Source: CAVZKK01 sp964573475
GTDB taxonomy: Archaea > Thermoproteota > Bathyarchaeia > Bathyarchaeales > Bathycorpusculaceae
NCBI GenBank assembly: GCA_964573475.1
Contig: CAZNJT010000024.1
Span: 1 to 18,795, forward strand
DNA: 18,795 nt
Direction of reading: 5' to 3'
Numbering within the stretch: the stretch's first letter is position 1; each line of letters starts with the position of its first letter. This document shows positions 1-6,840 of this stretch, one piece after another. The notes beneath the pieces were generated by a model. It had not been told where the DNA came from. It searched no databases and was given only the letters and a program-made list of their open reading frames with translations. The position numbers were made by a program, and so were the translations under genes.

Positions 1-143
1 GGCGTAGTGTAAATTATACTTCTTAAACCGTAGTTGCGTTGCCCCTGCCAAGCATCCAAAGCCGAATGTGAACCCAAATTCAATCCGATGGGTTCCTTGT
101 ACGTTTTGACTATTTCCTGCATCTCTTCTCTTCTTATAGGCAT
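1..143 (-). CDS. purP: PurP-like formate-dependent AICAR ligase, N-terminal part (cut by window edge)
   Basis: Only the first 47 codons are present; the gene runs off the left edge. Family knowledge: PurP uses formate and ATP to formylate AICAR in archaeal IMP synthesis, replacing the folate-dependent bacterial enzyme. The visible N-terminus starts MPIRREEMQEIVKTY and contains GLNLGSHSALDAWQG followed by YGLRSIIYTT. This matches the PurP start, where a GSHxSL element is followed by a KxxGF-type strand. I chose the ATG at 143 because GGTGA lies 5 bases upstream as a Shine-Dalgarno site. An in-frame ATG at 155 would add four residues and has no such site. PurP paralogues of uncertain role exist in many archaea, so this could be one of them. 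Confidence 0.72.
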   Translation of the reverse strand, partial: MPIRREEMQEIVKTYKEPIGLNLGSHSALDAWQGQRNYGLRSIIYTT

Positions 144-335
144 ACAAGTCACCATTATAGGTAGGGAATCTAAACATTCGGTTGTTTTAAACCTTTTTTA
201 CATTTAGCCGTTAAAACATTGTTAGGCGAAGCTCATCGGAAAAATTAAGCACACAGTTTCAGAAGAATCGTCTAGAATTTTATTCTATCGCATTTTTACA
301 TACACGGTTATAAAGAAAAATAAGACCTTTTCATC
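144..335. other. intergenic region with outward-facing promoters
   Basis: This stretch separates the divergent purP-like gene and the small gene at 336. I see no convincing ORF in it. Near its right end, around 308-315, is an archaeal TATA-like element (TTATAAAG) for the small gene. The rest is AT-rich without clear repeats. Confidence 0.5.
308..315 (+). promoter_or_regulatory. TATA-like box upstream of the small gene at 336
   Basis: TTATAAAG is centred about 25 bases before the TTG at 336, the usual distance from an archaeal TATA box to the transcription start. This would give a leaderless mRNA beginning at or very near the start codon. No experimental support is available. Confidence 0.4.
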
Positions 336-536
336 TTGAGGAGAAAGGAGTTGGCTGAGGTTTTCGGCTGGATGTTTGTTGACCGCGTTCCATTGCTTTA
401 TGAAAAGAGGAGAGTTGCAAGACAACTTCAAGTCGAAACGTGGCTTGACCTTTCCCAGCTTGTTAAGGAGCTAGGAATCGAGAAAATAGATGAAAACAAA
501 CGAAATGCAAACTCGGCACTAAGCTACATTGCTTAA
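336..536 (+). CDS. small hypothetical protein (66 aa)
   Basis: I do not recognise this protein. It is charged and probably helical (motifs RRKELAEVFGW, LYEKRRVARQL), without Cys, membrane segment or signal peptide. The first possible start is TTG at 336, about 25 bases after a TATA-like element. A purine-rich stretch (GAGGAGAAAGGAG) lies just inside the ORF, and a second in-frame TTG at 351 follows it directly. The stop codon shares TTAA (533-536) with the stop of the convergent kinase gene. This four-base overlap is seen at three other convergent pairs in the window and mildly favours a real gene. It could still be a chance ORF. Confidence 0.4.
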   Translation: MRRKELAEVFGWMFVDRVPLLYEKRRVARQLQVETWLDLSQLVKELGIEKIDENKRNANSALSYIA

Positions 537-1291
537 AGACCGAAAGCCTCCAAAACAGTTTCAAAATTTTCACGTGTTCTATCCCTTTTGTAGCGCCTTA
601 AAACCTCAATGATTGCATTCTTGTCTTTTCCGCCAAGTTTTTCAGCCACTTTTTCGGCAACAACGCCACTGATAAAAAGAAACTGGCAAATTGAAGTCAC
701 ATTTGAGGGTTTTCGGTTTAGGCTGGCTGTTTCAAAATCAACTATGAAAGGCGAACCTTTTTTATCAATGATTATGTGTTTTGGGGCATGACTTAGTTCT
801 CCATGATCTAAACCAGCAATATCCAGCCGCCAGCACTGCTCCAAAACTTCATGCAAAACTTTTCTTATCTGCGTTTTTCCTCTGCGCTTTTCCATCCATT
901 TTGGAAGCAAATCACCATCGATAAACTGCATCAAAAGAAAGTTTTTGCTTACGCCCAAAAGTCTTGGTCCAACATGCACTGAATTTGCTTTTTTAAGCAT
1001 TTTCGCTTCCTGCTGCATTCTAGAACGGTCAGCATCCACCCTTCGAATTTTTAAAGCCGCTTTTTCTCCGTTTCTATAGGCTATTGTGACTATGCCCACA
1101 CATCCTTTGCCCAAAATGGGTGTGTTGAGTGCTTGTTTTTCTCCGCTGAATTCCAGAGATTCCATGCCGAGTTTTTGGAGCTCTTTTAGCCGTTTTTTAA
1201 GTTCCGTCTTGCTAGTTTTTGGATAGCATATTATGGATGCATATGGTTCTTCGCTTAATTTTTCAATGGTTGCTGTCAGTGTGGTCTTCAA
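533..1291 (-). CDS. COG2112-like archaeal Ser/Thr protein kinase
   Basis: This is a compact, single-domain protein kinase-like protein of 252 aa. Visible elements in order are the glycine-rich loop GKGCVGIV (about 61-68), the ATP-anchoring Lys81 in AALKIRR, a helix-C Glu95, the hinge-like LLMQFIDGD (119-127), the catalytic-loop equivalent LDHGELSHAPKH (161-172), and VDFE (184-187) in place of DFG. The HGEL and DFE forms resemble the archaeal COG2112 group, which is related to RIO/Bud32 kinases, more than classical HRD/DFG kinases. Substrates of this group are unknown to me. The start is TTG with GAGG about 9 bases upstream; there is no better ATG. The gene is transcribed divergently from EF-2, with 106 bases between them. 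Confidence 0.72.
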   Translation of the reverse strand: MKTTLTATIEKLSEEPYASIICYPKTSKTELKKRLKELQKLGMESLEFSGEKQALNTPILGKGCVGIVTIAYRNGEKAALKIRRVDADRSRMQQEAKMLKKANSVHVGPRLLGVSKNFLLMQFIDGDLLPKWMEKRRGKTQIRKVLHEVLEQCWRLDIAGLDHGELSHAPKHIIIDKKGSPFIVDFETASLNRKPSNVTSICQFLFISGVVAEKVAEKLGGKDKNAIIEVLRRYKRDRTRENFETVLEAFGL

Positions 1292-1397
1292 TGTTTAATC
1301 CTCTAACTATTATACTCCGGTATTCACAGAAATAAAAATAACAACATCGTAAAGTTAATAGCAAACATGAATTCTGTCTCTCAAAAGGAGTTAAAAA

Positions 1398-3643
1398 ATG
1401 CCAAAATTTAGGCAAACACCCGAAATTCTCAAACTAATGGGCAAGAAAGAAAACATACGCAACATAGGCATAATCGCCCACATAGACCACGGAAAAACAA
1501 CAATGACGGATTCGCTGTTGGCTGAGGCAGGATTACTATCGCCGCAAATAGCAGGCAAAGCCAGAGCACTCGACTATTTGGAAGAAGAACAAAAGCGCGG
1601 AATCACTATAAAAACTGCTAACATATCGCTATTGCATGAAGTGAGTGGCCGCCCTCACGTAATCAACCTAATCGACACGCCGGGTCATGTGGACTTCACA
1701 GGTAAAGTGACGAGGGCTTTACGTGCCATAGACGGCGCCGTGGTAGTTGTTGACGCAATAGAAGAGGTTATGGTTCAAACGGAGACTGTTACCCGCCAAG
1801 CCCTAGACGAAAGAGTAAAGCCTGTCCTCTTCATAAACAAGGTGGACCGTTTAATTAAGGAGTTAAGGCTTACTTCGGTTGAGATTCAGAATAAGTTTAT
1901 TCGCATAATTCGTGACTTCAACAACTTGATTGATATTTATGGAGAGCCTGAGTTTAAGGATAAATGGAAGGTTGACCCGGCGAAAGAAACGGTTGCTTTT
2001 GGTTCAGCTCTTCATAGGTGGGGTTTCACCCTAAAAACAGCTCAACAAAAGGGAATAAAATTCACCGATATTATAGATGCTTATGCGAGGAGCAAGCATC
2101 AAGCACTCCCGCAGATGCTTCCCCTCTACAACGCAATACTTGACATGGTAGTCAAAAATATCCCAAATCCAATTGAAGCTCAGAAGTATCGGCTACCGAA
2201 AATTTGGAAAGGCGAAATAGAATCGGAAATAAGTCAAGCAATGCTGAAATGCGATGATAATGGACCAACAGTCATGTGCATAACCAATGTTCAAACCGAC
2301 GCAGCGGCAGGTCTCATCGCAACTGGAAGACTCTTTTCAGGCTCAGTAAAAGATGGAGACAAAGTCTACCTAGTTGGTGTAGGGAAAGAGTACACTGTGA
2401 AGCAAGTTTCCATGTATATGGGCGCTTTCAGAGAGGTGGTCAACAGAATCACCGCGGGCAACATAGCCGCTTTGGTAGGTCTCGACCTAGCAAGCGCAGG
2501 CGAAACCCTCGTTGACATTAAGCACAAAGATGTTATAGTTCCCTTTGAACGCATAAAATACCTTTCAGAGCCAGTCATAAAGATAGCGATTGACCCCAAG
2601 AACCCTAAAGATTTGCCACGTCTAGTGGAAGTTATGAATAGACTATCAGTAGAAGACCCAAACCTAGTCGCTACCACAGATGAAGAGACGGGACAGTACT
2701 TGCTAAGCGGGATGGGTGAACTTCATTTGGAGATTGCAATGAAGTTTTTGACGCAGTATAGCGGTGGAATAGAACTTGCAGCATCTAGCCCCATCGTGGC
2801 CTACAGAGAAAGCGTTTTGGGACAAGGCGCAGTTGTCATGACGAAAAGTCCGAACAAGCACAACAGGTTCTGGGTGCAAGTTAAGCCGCTGGAAAATAAA
2901 GTTATAGAATTGATGGAAAACGGTGAGCTTGCCGAGGAAATAGGACAAAAACAAATCGAGAACANNNNNNNNNNNNNNNNNNNNNNNNNNNNNNNNNNNN
3001 NNNNNNNNNNNNNNNNNNNNNNNNNNNNNNNNNNNNNNNNNNNNNNNNNNNNNNNNNNNNNNNNAGAAACATGCTTATCGACTTAACGAAGAACGTTCGA
3101 AATCTCCATGAAGTGAAAGACAGCATAATTTCAGGATTTCATTGGGCATGCCGGACAGGACCTCTGTGCGAAGAATCTCTAAGAGGAGTGAAAGTCGAGC
3201 TATTGGACGCTCAACTCCACGAAGAGCCGAAACAAAGGGAACCACCACAGATCATGCGAGCCATAAGCCGTGCAATTCTAGGCTCAGCCTTAACAGCTAA
3301 ACCTGTGCTGCTCGAACCGATCTACAAGATTAATGTGTCTGTCCCAAACCAATGGTTCGGCACATGTTCAAACATCTTAACTCGCAGACGCGGGAAAATA
3401 TTGACCACTGAACATAGAGGTGCATTAACAGTGATTGCTGGTTACATTCCAGTAGCAGAAACCTTTGGCTTATCCGCAGAGATGCGTTCTGCAACTTCCG
3501 GCCATGCCTTCTGGCAATGCACCTTCGTCCATTGGGAGAAAACCCCAGAAAACGTTGCAGCAGAAGTTATCAAAAAAATTCGCGAGAGAAGAGGCTTACC
3601 GCCAGAAATTCCCAAACCAGACAAATTCATAGATGCGCCTTAA
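1398..3643 (+). CDS. fusA: archaeal translation elongation factor 2, diphthamide-site variant (interrupted by assembly gap)
   Basis: This is the GTPase that drives ribosomal translocation. Before the gap (522 codons) I see G1 AHIDHGKTT (27-35), the G2 segment RGITIKTANISL with Thr70, G3 DTPGH (93-97), G4 NKVD (147-150), the domain II block LFSGSVKDGDKVYLVG, the domain III block LLSGMGELHLE and the domain IV loop SPNKHNR (484-490). After the gap come the rest of domain IV and domain V (RSATSGHAFW, then RRGLPPEIPKP). The diphthamide loop reads LHEEPKQREPPQ where the conserved form is LHxDxxHRGxxQ. The modified His is Gln (codon 3233-3235) and the following Gly is Glu. Without the gap 714 residues are visible; archaeal EF-2 is about 730-740. 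The Ns put the two halves in different frames, which is an assembly artefact. The start ATG follows AAGGAG. It may be the divergent paralogue often called aEF-2p. Confidence 0.95.
2965..3064. other. assembly gap (exactly 100 N) inside EF-2
   Basis: There are exactly one hundred Ns, a customary placeholder for a scaffold gap of unknown size. The reading frames on the two sides are compatible only if the true missing length leaves remainder 2 on division by 3, whereas 100 leaves 1. Comparison with remembered EF-2 sequences suggests about 20-25 missing residues, so roughly 60-75 bases. Confidence 0.95.
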
Positions 3644-3668
3644 AATATTCTTCTTTTAAAATCAAAAT

Positions 3669-3676
3669 ACTTATAC
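3669..3676 (+). promoter_or_regulatory. TATA-like box upstream of the Ogg1 gene
   Basis: ACTTATAC lies in the AT-rich spacer after EF-2. A start about 25 bases downstream would fall near 3697-3701, at the ATG of an 18-codon upstream ORF (3701-3757) that overlaps the glycosylase start. Confidence 0.4.
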
Positions 3677-3749
3677 AGTTTTGACTTAAAATTAACTGCC
3701 ATGAAAAGCAAATATCAGAAAATAGAGGAGAATCATAGGCTATTACATT

Positions 3750-4643
3750 TTGGATAGAGATGAGGTTTACTTGGAAATTCAGTTAAATAATTTATGTCCA
3801 TTAAATCTGGATTCCACCCTTTGTTGCGGGCAGACTTTTAGATGGAATAGACAAGGTAGATGGTGGTATGGTGCTGTCGGAGAAAAAGTCATCAAAATAC
3901 GTCAAATTGGCAACGAACTGGAATTTGAGAACGTAGAAATGGACTTTGTCAAAAATTATTTTGGGCTGTATGACGATTTGTCGAAAATTTCTTCGCAAAT
4001 TAGCAAGGACGAGCATATCAAACGTGCTGTTGAAGCGTTTAAAGGATTACGAATCCTTCGTCAAGACCCTTGGGAATGCCTAATCTCATACATTTGCGCC
4101 ACATACAAAAACATTTCAGCAATAAAACTAATGCTGTTAAATCTTTCCAAAAAATTTGGAGACAAAATATACTTTGACGGATACGATTTTTACACGTTTC
4201 CAACACCAGAAAGGCTGGCAAAGGCAACTGCTGAAGAATTAGCCAAATGCGGCCTTGGTTACAGAGCAAAGTATGTGTCTGAAACTGCAAAAGCGGTTTA
4301 TGAAAACGGTTTTGAAGTTGAAAGTTTAAGGAAGTTATCTTACGAGAAGGCGAAAGAAGAATTGTTGAATTTTTCTGGCGTGGGTTTGAAGGTTGCGGAT
4401 TGTGTTTTGCTTTTCTCTTTAGGAAAACTTGAGGCTTTCCCCGTGGATGTATGGATAAAACGCGTTATTTTGAAATATTATGAAAGTTATTTTCCAAACG
4501 AATTTATCTGGAAAATTTCAGGTAAAAAATCGCTTACGATCTCAGAATACAAGAAGCTGAATTTGTTTGGGCGAAGATATTTTGGGGATTATGCTGGTTA
4601 CGCCCAAGAATACTTGTATCATTACGAACGGACCAAACGCTAG
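3750..4643 (+). CDS. ogg1: 8-oxoguanine DNA glycosylase / AP lyase, Ogg1 family
   Basis: This bifunctional base-excision repair enzyme removes 8-oxoguanine and cleaves the abasic strand. The N-terminal domain has CGQTFRW (26-32), typical of the Ogg1/AlkA fold. SYICATYKNI (113-122) matches the Ogg1 helix that in human OGG1 reads SFICSSNNNI. The helix-hairpin-helix ends in FSGVGLKVADC with the nucleophile Lys214, followed by AFPVDVWIKR with the catalytic Asp233. Length (297 aa) fits the family. Start choice is uncertain. The frame is closed upstream by a stop at 3723, the only conventional start is TTG at 3750, and GAGGAG at 3725-3730 is too far away. The gene faces the next one with stop codons sharing CTAG at 4640-4643. 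Confidence 0.92.
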   Translation: MDRDEVYLEIQLNNLCPLNLDSTLCCGQTFRWNRQGRWWYGAVGEKVIKIRQIGNELEFENVEMDFVKNYFGLYDDLSKISSQISKDEHIKRAVEAFKGLRILRQDPWECLISYICATYKNISAIKLMLLNLSKKFGDKIYFDGYDFYTFPTPERLAKATAEELAKCGLGYRAKYVSETAKAVYENGFEVESLRKLSYEKAKEELLNFSGVGLKVADCVLLFSLGKLEAFPVDVWIKRVILKYYESYFPNEFIWKISGKKSLTISEYKKLNLFGRRYFGDYAGYAQEYLYHYERTKR

Positions 4644-5053
4644 ATTAGGTCCTTCTCCTTTAAGGTTTCGGCTGCTTTATTCCCATTGGTGGTTGTGATG
4701 GATATGGCTTCCGAAACAAGTTTCATCACATTGGCATAATTGTGCTGTCTAGTTTGCTCAACGGCTTCGTCAAGCTTTGCGTTAACGTCTTGAAAACCTT
4801 GAACTTCAGAAGCATTCGCGGCAATGTTGACTTCTCGAATCAAAGTGTTAAAGTACGCAACCAGAAGTTTCTCCGCGCCAGAGATTTCCTCGTCTCGCAT
4901 CCCATCTAAAACATCTAAAAGGCTGAAGGTTAAGATTAGATTTGACTTTATTTTCTCTGCATAATGAAAAACCACTATGGCTTTTTTGATTTCTGACAAG
5001 GCTTCTCTCTCCAACTTAATTTTGGTATAAGATAGACTTTTAAAATCTTTCAT
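4640..5053 (-). CDS. hypothetical helical protein (137 aa)
   Basis: I do not recognise this protein. It is predicted to be almost entirely helical and soluble: segments such as LEREALSEIKKAIVVFHYAEKI, the acidic MRDEEISGAEKLL and AKLDEAVEQTRQHNYANVMKLV look amphipathic. There is no Cys and no metal motif. It starts at ATG 5053, just upstream of the tRNA gene on the other strand, and its stop shares four bases with the ogg1 stop. The amphipathic helical bundle look could suit a small regulatory or scaffold protein, but nothing in the sequence fixes a role. Confidence 0.65.
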   Translation of the reverse strand: MKDFKSLSYTKIKLEREALSEIKKAIVVFHYAEKIKSNLILTFSLLDVLDGMRDEEISGAEKLLVAYFNTLIREVNIAANASEVQGFQDVNAKLDEAVEQTRQHNYANVMKLVSEAISITTTNGNKAAETLKEKDLI

Positions 5054-5094
5054 GACGCTTAAATGCAGAAAACGTTTAAATTAACTTGAAAACA

Positions 5095-5104
5095 GCATAT
5101 TAAA
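5095..5104 (+). promoter_or_regulatory. TATA-like element upstream of the tRNA gene
   Basis: An AT-rich element (CATATTAAATG region) sits about 20-25 bases before the first base of the tRNA, the expected position for archaeal TBP/TFB binding. Confidence is limited because the surrounding sequence is also AT-rich. Confidence 0.35.
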
Positions 5105-5119
5105 TGGTTATGGGTAAAT

Positions 5120-5214
5120 GGGCCCGTAGCTCAGCTAGGCTAGAGCGCCAGGCTCATAAATGTCCAGTACATTGAGAGACCTGTTGGTCAAGGGTTCAAA
5201 TCCCTTCGGGCCCA
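5120..5214 (+). tRNA. tRNA with CAT anticodon, probably tRNA-Ile2; intron-containing
   Basis: This is a complete cloverleaf. The acceptor GGGCCCG (5120-5126) pairs perfectly with CGGGCCC (5207-5213), with discriminator A5214. The D stem is GCTC/GAGC, the anticodon CAT is at 5155-5157, the variable loop is TGGTC, and the T arm is AAGGG-TTCAAAT-CCCTT. After removal of a 20-base intron the mature length is 75. In the anticodon stem, C27 faces T43 as a mismatch. CAT can mean elongator Met, initiator Met, or Ile2 with agmatidine at C34. A start G1-G2-G3 with A73 resembles tRNA-Ile more than archaeal elongator Met, and the initiator-specific features are absent, so Ile2 is preferred. No CCA is encoded. 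Confidence 0.93.
5159..5178 (+). other. tRNA intron (20 bases) with canonical bulge-helix-bulge splice sites
   Basis: The precursor folds as an archaeal splicing motif. The outer helix is CAGG (5149-5152) with CCTG (5180-5183). The central four-pair helix is CTCA (5153-5156) with TGAG (5173-5176). The three-base bulges are TAA (5157-5159) and AGA (5177-5179), and the inner helix is ATGT (5160-5163) with ACAT (5169-5172). Cutting after the second base of each bulge removes 5159-5178 and places the intron between tRNA positions 37 and 38, the common archaeal site. Confidence 0.9.
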
Positions 5215-5224
5215 TTGTTATCGG

Positions 5225-5704
5225 TTATGCTTTTAATTTTGTAACTAGGCTTGCAACTCTTTTTCCAAGCTCTTTGCAAGAATCTAGTTCCTTTTTACGT
5301 GGAAATTCTACGGCTGCGGCGCCATAATGCTTGTCATGAGCCCGCCCTTGAATAATCATGCCGTGAACTAGCATAGCTTGCAGTATAGATAGTAATGTGG
5401 TTTCCGCACCTGTTGCTGTTCCACCAGAACTTGTGAAGGCAGCGCCAACCTTTCCCTCAAGCTTTCCATGGATTTCAACCGATTCATCAATAAGAGCCTT
5501 AAGCTTAGCGGACATTTGTCCATAATATGTTGGCGAACCCATGATAATTCCATCAGCATTCAGCAAATCTTGTAAGCTTGTTTGGTCGACTTTCTTTATT
5601 TTCGCTTTAACTCCTTTCACTTGCTTGGCGCCTTCAGCAACAGCGAACGCCATCTTTTCAGTGTTCCCAGTTTTAGAATCATAAACAACCAATATCTTCG
5701 CCAT
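5225..5704 (-). CDS. flavodoxin-like FMN protein (WrbA/NAD(P)H-quinone reductase-like)
   Basis: This is a 159-residue flavodoxin fold. The FMN phosphate loop is YDSKTGNTEKMA (8-19). GSPTYYGQMSAKLKALID (56-73) matches the second flavin-contact loop of WrbA/NQO-type proteins, and SSGGTATGAETTLLSI (92-107) the third. Such proteins carry electrons or reduce quinones in the cytoplasm. The length is close to simple flavodoxins and shorter than typical WrbA (about 200 aa), so the partner and substrate are open. Start is ATG 5704. An AT-rich TATATATTAAATA element at about 5749-5761 (minus strand) is a plausible promoter. The gene ends 10 bases after the tRNA on the opposite strand. Confidence 0.85.
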   Translation of the reverse strand: MAKILVVYDSKTGNTEKMAFAVAEGAKQVKGVKAKIKKVDQTSLQDLLNADGIIMGSPTYYGQMSAKLKALIDESVEIHGKLEGKVGAAFTSSGGTATGAETTLLSILQAMLVHGMIIQGRAHDKHYGAAAVEFPRKKELDSCKELGKRVASLVTKLKA

Positions 5705-5748
5705 TCCAATTCACACACTCAAGGATAAAAATACTGCAAAACTTTTGT

Positions 5749-5761
5749 ATTTAATATATAC
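5749..5761 (-). promoter_or_regulatory. TATA-like box for the flavodoxin gene
   Basis: On the minus strand this reads as a TATATATTAAATA-type element. A transcription start about 25 bases downstream would leave a short leader of about 25 bases before the ATG at 5704. Confidence 0.45.
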
Positions 5762-5837
5762 TAATTATTCCATCCTATATCACATGCTAACTAAGCAATA
5801 GAACATTCTTCCACAAGCTATAAGTGACTAAAACTGC

Positions 5838-5928
5838 ATAAAGGCCTTTATGAGGAGAATGGCAGACTCGTTTTCTAGGGGAGAAAGGAGAGTAGGGAAA
5901 AAATTATTAATCTACCATTCTCCTCATA
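5838..5928. repeat. palindrome plus 14-bp inverted repeat in intergenic region
   Basis: The spacer 5705-6023 has no credible gene but is structured. A perfect 14-base palindrome (ATAAAGGCCTTTAT, 5838-5851) overlaps the left arm of a perfect 14-bp inverted repeat. The arms are TATGAGGAGAATGG at 5849-5862 and its reverse complement at 5915-5928. The 52-base loop between them is purine-rich (GGGGAGAAAGGAGAGTAGGG). It could be an unrecognised small RNA, an operator for the flavodoxin gene, a transcription end signal for the minus-strand operon, or a small non-autonomous element. No target-site duplication was evident by eye. Confidence 0.7.
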
Positions 5929-6023
5929 TCCCCCTTAATTTTACATAAGTCGCTTTTAAACTTTTCTTTGCATTCTGAACTACAACTTAAAAAATCTCCT
6001 AAAAACGGGGGACTTTAACAGTT

Positions 6024-6821
6024 TCAGCTTACCACTTGCTTTATTTCTTCCCTAAATTTTTCAGTGTTCATGAAAAATGTTTGTATCGGTTTAGCGTTTA
6101 CTATTAACCACCAGTTTTTGCGTCTCATCGACTCTTCAGGTTTTTCCCACTCGTTAATCATTTCAATTTTAATGTTAGGCGCCACTTCTCGGATGATTTC
6201 TTCAATCCTTTTTGCAAATTGATAAGAAAATTGACAAATTGGACCGTAGAAGACTAATGCTTTGTTCCTATCTTCAGGTGATGGCTCATAATCACCTACA
6301 GGTGGAGTTGGCTCATAACCGCCCTCTATTGGAAGATAGAGTAGGTCTCCTTCAGATGTTGAAAGAAAACCGTTTTTCTTGTAAAATTCAGGCATTGGCA
6401 GAAGCTCGCCAGTGTTAAAAGCTTTTGCAAGGATAAATTTGCACGGTCTATTGCCAAGACATGTCTTTCTCTGTTTTGCATCTTGGATTACGCTCTGCAA
6501 GAGCCTTGTGCCTATTCCGAGTTTCTGCGCTTCTGCTGATGGATTGTAGATGCAGTTTATCACGAGAATGTTTTCCCGCTTAAAGGCTCTGGTGATGTCT
6601 GCCTCCTCTGGATAATAGAGTATTTGGGCAACTGGTTTATCGTTATAATAGGCGATTTTAGCACAAGACCCGTATTTTCTTAGCATTTCACTGAGCCATT
6701 GCTTTTTCTGGTTAACTCCTTGTTGGTGAATCGGGTCGCTGAGTCTTTTGGAAGAACAAACATAAATTAGGTCTTCTATGTTTGATTCTTGAAGATTTTC
6801 GATTCTCACTTTCCTCTGCAT
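6024..6821 (-). CDS. GNAT acetyltransferase with C-terminal YoaP-like thioredoxin-fold domain
   Basis: This is a two-domain protein of 265 aa. Residues 1 to about 160 form a GNAT domain: a strand around 86-93, then the acetyl-CoA loop QKLGIGTRLL (99-108) and the typical end EFYKKNGF (145-152). A Pro-rich linker with two YEP units (169-171, 178-180) leads to a C-terminal domain with VFYGPICQFSYQFAKRIEEII (190-210, one Cys) and EKPEE, resembling the YoaP-like thioredoxin-fold domain often fused to GNAT enzymes. The acetyl acceptor is unknown. It starts at ATG 6821, 20 bases or fewer after the nicotinamidase-like gene, and is probably the last gene of a three-gene operon. Confidence 0.82.
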   Translation of the reverse strand: MQRKVRIENLQESNIEDLIYVCSSKRLSDPIHQQGVNQKKQWLSEMLRKYGSCAKIAYYNDKPVAQILYYPEEADITRAFKRENILVINCIYNPSAEAQKLGIGTRLLQSVIQDAKQRKTCLGNRPCKFILAKAFNTGELLPMPEFYKKNGFLSTSEGDLLYLPIEGGYEPTPPVGDYEPSPEDRNKALVFYGPICQFSYQFAKRIEEIIREVAPNIKIEMINEWEKPEESMRRKNWWLIVNAKPIQTFFMNTEKFREEIKQVVS

Positions 6822-6840
6822 GCGAAACCTAACCTGAAAA

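Noticed and set aside
2366..2677. 103-codon ORF antisense to EF-2
   Set aside because: It lies opposite strongly conserved EF-2 domains II and III and has no supporting motif.
5838..5928. Inverted repeat as a rho-independent terminator or C/D box RNA
   Set aside because: Archaea do not generally use hairpin terminators, no U tract follows the arm, and C/D boxes do not match their consensus (ATGAGGA only loosely resembles box C).
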